Made by a program: the position numbers and the translations under genes. From an uncultured bacterium (GTDB lineage Bacteria; Patescibacteriota; Microgenomatia; UBA1406; GWC2-37-13), in the NCBI GenBank assembly GCA_937914905.1, contig CALESU010000130.1, positions 1 to 9,919 on the forward strand: DNA of 9,919 nt, read 5' to 3'. The notes under the pieces were generated by a model, which worked only from the letters and a program-made list of their open reading frames with translations, made no database searches and was not told the origin of the DNA. Below are positions 7,044 through 9,919 of the stretch, one piece after another; position 1 is the stretch's first letter, and every line of letters begins with the position of its first letter.

Positions 7044-8204
7044 ATGAATAATACAAACGCAATTATTGGTTATTATTCCACTCAGTTTGGAGAGTTGTGG
7101 GATAAATCTCTTGATGATCTGATAGAAGAAGCATTCCACGGTGTTTTGACGGAAACTTCGCTCGAAAAAAAACAGATCAATGCAGTATTTCTAGGAAATA
7201 TGCTCGGTGGCGTTGTTGAAGAAACACTCCTTTTGTCTGCGCATATCGCAGAATGTATGGATCTGCACGTTCCTATTTATCGAGTAGAGGCAGCATGTGC
7301 TTCTGGAGGACTCGCATTTCAAACGGCACACGAATATCTCAACAGCCATCCAGGCGAAACAGTTCTCGTTCTTGGGGCAGAAAAAATGACTGACGTATCT
7401 TCATCTGAAATTACGAAAGCTCTTGCTTCGGCGGCATCTTCAGAAGAGCAATCAGTGGGTCTCACGTTCCCCGGAGTATACGCCCTCATGGCTCAACATT
7501 ACTTACATACCTATGGCTTCAATGAAGAACATTTGGCCAGTATTTCCGTCAAAAATCATGCGCATGGGACGCTCAATGAAAAAGCGCATTTTCGGAGACT
7601 CGTATCAATCGCAGACGTTCTTGAAAGTCCTTATGTAGCATATCCTTTGAAAGTTTTAGATAGCTCACCCATTTCGGATGGCGCCGCAGCTTTAATTCTG
7701 TCAAATGATCCTACCTTAATAAAAAAAGAAAAAACTGCTCGTGTTTTGGCTTCAGAAACCGCAACGGATACCATTTCAATTGCAAAGCGAAAACGCTTGG
7801 ATACATTGGAAGCAACGGTTATTTCGTCCGAAAAAGCATTTCACAAAAGTAAAATCAACCATTCACAGATTAATATCATGGAAGTTCACGATTGTTTTTC
7901 TATCGCAGAAATTCTCGCTCTTGAAGATTTGGGATTTTGGGAAAAAGGTCAAGGAGGGCGTTTAGCAAAAGAGATGGTGACATCACGAGAGTCGGGAAAT
8001 AATTTGATCGTGAATACCTCGGGTGGATTGAAAGCTGCAGGGCATCCAGTGGGGGGCACAGGGATCAAGCAGATCGGAGAAGTGTATCTTCAACTCACCG
8101 GTAAAGCGGGAGCAAGACAAGTGCCCTCATCATGTTCATACGGCCTCGCTCATAACGTGGGAGGAAGTGGGGGAGTTGCAGTAGTTACCATACTGGGAAT
8201 TTAA
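7044..8204 (+). CDS. archaeal-type acetoacetyl-CoA thiolase (acetyl-CoA C-acetyltransferase)
   Basis: The enzyme joins two acetyl-CoA molecules into acetoacetyl-CoA, the first step of the mevalonate pathway. The product has 386 residues, the usual archaeal/SCP-x-like length. The nucleophile is Cys85 in VEAACASGG (81-89). His282 lies in EVHDCFSIAE (280-289), His334 in LKAAGHPVGGTG (329-340), and the C-terminal motif HNVGGSGG (370-377) has His where classical thiolases have the second catalytic Cys (CxG). This marks the archaeal/SCP-x branch rather than the PhaA/AtoB branch. NTSGGLKAAGHP is a typical substrate loop. It sits between HMG-CoA synthase and DUF35, the arrangement of the archaeal thiolase/synthase complex, so its reaction is probably driven forward by the synthase. 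The family call is firm; acetyl-CoA specificity is inferred from context. Confidence 0.9.
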   Translation: MNNTNAIIGYYSTQFGELWDKSLDDLIEEAFHGVLTETSLEKKQINAVFLGNMLGGVVEETLLLSAHIAECMDLHVPIYRVEAACASGGLAFQTAHEYLNSHPGETVLVLGAEKMTDVSSSEITKALASAASSEEQSVGLTFPGVYALMAQHYLHTYGFNEEHLASISVKNHAHGTLNEKAHFRRLVSIADVLESPYVAYPLKVLDSSPISDGAAALILSNDPTLIKKEKTARVLASETATDTISIAKRKRLDTLEATVISSEKAFHKSKINHSQINIMEVHDCFSIAEILALEDLGFWEKGQGGRLAKEMVTSRESGNNLIVNTSGGLKAAGHPVGGTGIKQIGEVYLQLTGKAGARQVPSSCSYGLAHNVGGSGGVAVVTILGI

Positions 8205-8219
8205 TTATTGAATACAACT

Positions 8220-8522
8220 ATGTCTCAACAAGCAGTTCGCACGTGGAGGAAAAGCAAAAAAGATAAATCACTCCTGGGTTTAAAAGGAACGATCACTTCT
8301 TGGACTGAAGTTTTTGTGGCTCCCCCCAAATTCGAATCACAAACTCCCTACACGATAGTCTTGGTTCGCCTAGATTCGGGAGAGAACGTATATGGTGAGC
8401 TGGTTGATTTCGAAAAAACACAAGCCTGCATAGGCCAGGCCGTCAAATCAATTCTTCGCAAAGTAGGTACGGTGGGGGAAGAGGAAGTTGTGGAGTACGG
8501 AATTAAATTCATCCCCGTATGA
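8220..8522 (+). CDS. DUF35 OB-fold protein lacking the zinc ribbon, putative thiolase/HMGS scaffold
   Basis: The product has 100 residues from the ATG at 8220. A TTG at 8208 would add four residues but is less likely. The sequence matches the OB-fold half of DUF35 proteins: LKGTITSWTEVFVAPPKFES (21-40 from this ATG), then TPYTIVLVRLDSGENVYGEL, the IGQAV turn and the terminal VEYGIKFIPV. Archaeal DUF35 proteins normally carry an N-terminal zinc ribbon with two Cys pairs. Here the protein goes almost straight from a short basic N-terminus into the OB fold and has a single Cys. The known archaeal role is to bridge thiolase and HMG-CoA synthase, and the gene order supports that. Its stop overlaps the mevalonate kinase start by 4 nt (ATGA), suggesting coupled translation. 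Confidence 0.8.
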   Translation: MSQQAVRTWRKSKKDKSLLGLKGTITSWTEVFVAPPKFESQTPYTIVLVRLDSGENVYGELVDFEKTQACIGQAVKSILRKVGTVGEEEVVEYGIKFIPV

Positions 8523-9460
8523 TATCGTATCGGGCTCCTGCGAAAATCATTCTTTCGGGGGAACACTCTGTGGTCTATACAAAACCTGCATTGGTGAGCG
8601 CAATCGATACGTATCTTACGGTAACACTGCAAGAATCGAAAACAGTGACATGTGATCCACGGATCAAAGAAGCTCTCGAATTTATTCAGGATATTGTCAT
8701 TTCATATCTTAAAAAAGAACACGTTGTTGTATCTGAAAAACCATTTGCATGTATTGTGGAGTCTGATATTCCCGAAGGACGAGGGATGGGTTCTTCTGCT
8801 GCTTTTTGCGTCGCTATCGTTGCCTCCTTACTCCATTGGTACACTGGTCACGAGTGGGCAAAAGAAACAATAAATAATCTTGCCTATCAAAGTGAAAAGC
8901 ATTTTCACGGCATGCCCTCAGGGGTTGATGTGAGCGCTTCATGCATGGGCGGTTTGATATTTTATCGCAAAGAATTCGAATTTCTCAAATATATTTCAGC
9001 ACTCAATTTTAAAATCCCTAAAAACATACAGGATCATTTGATTCTTATAGATTCAGGAAAACCCGAAGAATCAACGGCGGAAATGGTTAGTTTGGTAGGG
9101 AGACGTTACAACAAAAATCCACAAGAAACTGAACATATCCTAGCGCAGATTGAAAAAATAACAAAGCGTATGGTTATTGCTATCGTGAAAGAAGACCGAA
9201 ATCTGTTCGCCGAATGTATTCACGAAAATCAAAAACTCTTGGTTCAGTTGGGGATAGTTTCCGCGGAATGTTCAGATCTCATTTCTCGCCTTGCTCCCTT
9301 TGGAGTTGGAAAAGTTACGGGGGCTGGGGGATTGAAAAAGGGTTCGGGGATGATACTGTTTTACGTAGAAAAGCAAGAAGCTTTTGACCATTTTTGCTCG
9401 CATGAAAACATCATCCATACCCCTTTCAAACAAAACTATAGCGGAGTCGTGAGACTTTGA
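8519..9460 (+). CDS. mvk: mevalonate kinase (GHMP kinase family)
   Basis: The enzyme phosphorylates mevalonate with ATP to 5-phosphomevalonate. The product has 313 residues, the usual archaeal/bacterial size. All three GHMP motifs are present: APAKIILSGEHSVVY (6-20), the phosphate-binding loop DIPEGRGMGSSAA (83-95) and the C-terminal KVTGAGGLKKGSGMIL (265-280), which has a small Lys-rich insertion in the Gly loop. The catalytic Asp is Asp137 in HGMPSGVD (130-137), Lys9 is the conserved lysine, and Glu126 is the likely Mg-binding residue. The HGxPSGxD motif and the SGEHSVVY start favour mevalonate kinase over phosphomevalonate kinase or homoserine kinase. It overlaps the DUF35 gene by 4 nt and is the last gene of the operon. 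The next gene is convergent, its stop only 6 bp away, with no hairpin terminator between them. Confidence 0.9.
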   Translation: MISYRAPAKIILSGEHSVVYTKPALVSAIDTYLTVTLQESKTVTCDPRIKEALEFIQDIVISYLKKEHVVVSEKPFACIVESDIPEGRGMGSSAAFCVAIVASLLHWYTGHEWAKETINNLAYQSEKHFHGMPSGVDVSASCMGGLIFYRKEFEFLKYISALNFKIPKNIQDHLILIDSGKPEESTAEMVSLVGRRYNKNPQETEHILAQIEKITKRMVIAIVKEDRNLFAECIHENQKLLVQLGIVSAECSDLISRLAPFGVGKVTGAGGLKKGSGMILFYVEKQEAFDHFCSHENIIHTPFKQNYSGVVRL

Positions 9461-9466
9461 TAAGGT

Positions 9467-9919
9467 CTATCGACATGTATTAATTACTCCTGGTGCACCG
9501 ACTGCCGCGCAATTAAGGGGGGAACAACAACTTACCGGGCCACTAGGAGTACACGCAAGACCTGATTTTATACATGCTCCTCCAATCGTTGGCAATGAAA
9601 AAATCCAATTTCCCGTTGCATCCCGTTTGATAAGTCCTAAAATATCTCCAGAAACTACCGAGAAAAGTCCAATGGCAAAAACCATGAGGATTATGCCCAG
9701 AACTGCATTGGTGAGCTTTGATCGAGCTTTGTCCAGCTTTTCCTGTTCTCCTCCTCCGGTGATCCAGTCGTAGGCTCCCCACAGTAAAAATATGAGAACT
9801 GTGATCATTCCCACAAATAGAGCCATTCGGATGCCAAAAACCATAATCACCGATATTCCTTCAATGGGGTTTACAAAATTGGGTCCTGGTGGGCGGATGG
9901 AGCCTCCGAAAATGGAACA
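9467..9919 (-). CDS. pilin-like (TrbC/VirB2-like) two-helix protein with Cys-rich tail, 5' end beyond window
   Basis: The minus strand is open from the window edge at 9919 to a TAG at 9467-9469, giving at least 150 residues; the true start is outside. Internal GTG (9850) and ATG starts are possible but would cut off the conserved-looking N-terminal segment PPGPNFVNPIEG. Two hydrophobic helices follow, separated by WITGGGEQEKLDKARSKLTN. This GG-E-K-x-x-K-A loop between helices is typical of the TrbC/VirB2-like pilin or small membrane proteins common in Candidate Phyla Radiation genomes. The C-terminal tail (last 38 residues or so) has six Cys in the pattern C-x6-C-x7-CC-x4-C-x11-C, probably exported and disulfide-bonded. 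A pilus or secretion role is inferred. The gene is convergent with mevalonate kinase and unrelated to it. Confidence 0.65.
   Translation of the reverse strand, partial: CSIFGGSIRPPGPNFVNPIEGISVIMVFGIRMALFVGMITVLIFLLWGAYDWITGGGEQEKLDKARSKLTNAVLGIILMVFAIGLFSVVSGDILGLIKRDATGNWIFSLPTIGGACIKSGLACTPSGPVSCCSPLNCAAVGAPGVINTCR

Noticed and set aside
8208..8219. TTG start for the DUF35 gene
   Set aside because: It adds only four residues with no match to the family, and an ATG is available at 8220.
9461..9466. Terminator between mevalonate kinase and the convergent gene
   Set aside because: The gap is only 6 bp, and no hairpin with a T run was found around it.

Overview
The window looks like part of a compact, moderately AT-rich genome of an uncultivated bacterium, most likely in the Candidate Phyla Radiation (Patescibacteria), perhaps Microgenomates-like. 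This placement is inferred from gene content. Several small membrane proteins resemble types common in that radiation: a two-helix PH-domain protein, a PP2C-like protein with a transmembrane helix and propeller, and a pilin-like two-helix protein with a Cys-rich tail. Gene gaps are very short, and the mevalonate genes are archaeal in type. TGA serves as a normal stop codon (DUF35 gene and mevalonate kinase), which argues against the UGA-recoding lineages. No rRNA, tRNA, mobile element, CRISPR array or convincing hairpin terminator was seen.

Layout. Positions 1-700 (minus) hold the 5' part of an alpha/beta hydrolase-like gene that runs off the left edge. It diverges from a plus-strand block across a 66-bp gap. 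Block A (767-3398) encodes a PH-domain membrane protein, an 80-residue two-helix protein and a 598-residue protein with a degenerate PP2C-like domain, one transmembrane helix, a coiled coil and a propeller-like C-terminus. Block B (3420-4833) encodes an ECF-like sigma factor, an 80-residue single-pass protein that could be its anti-sigma factor, and a Yip1-like polytopic membrane protein. Block C (4844-9460) is a mevalonate operon: class I HMG-CoA reductase, archaeal-type HMG-CoA synthase, archaeal-type acetoacetyl-CoA thiolase, a DUF35 OB-fold protein and mevalonate kinase. A convergent minus-strand gene (9467-9919, 5' end outside the window) encodes the pilin-like protein, whose Cys-rich tail has cystine-knot-like spacing.

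How the genes work together. Thiolase condenses two acetyl-CoA molecules, HMG-CoA synthase adds a third, and DUF35 is known in archaea to hold those two enzymes in one complex. HMG-CoA reductase makes mevalonate and mevalonate kinase phosphorylates it. The later steps to isopentenyl diphosphate are not encoded here. Each plus-strand block starts with a TATAAT or TATAAA box exactly 9 nt before its first ATG, which suggests leaderless transcripts and three transcription units.

Most worth a second look: the DUF35 protein has lost the usual zinc ribbon; the HMG-CoA reductase has Gln in place of Asp in its DAMGMN cofactor motif; the leaderless promoter pattern recurs; the sigma block and the PP2C-like/PH block may be envelope signalling modules; and the pilin-like protein has an unusual cystine-rich tail.
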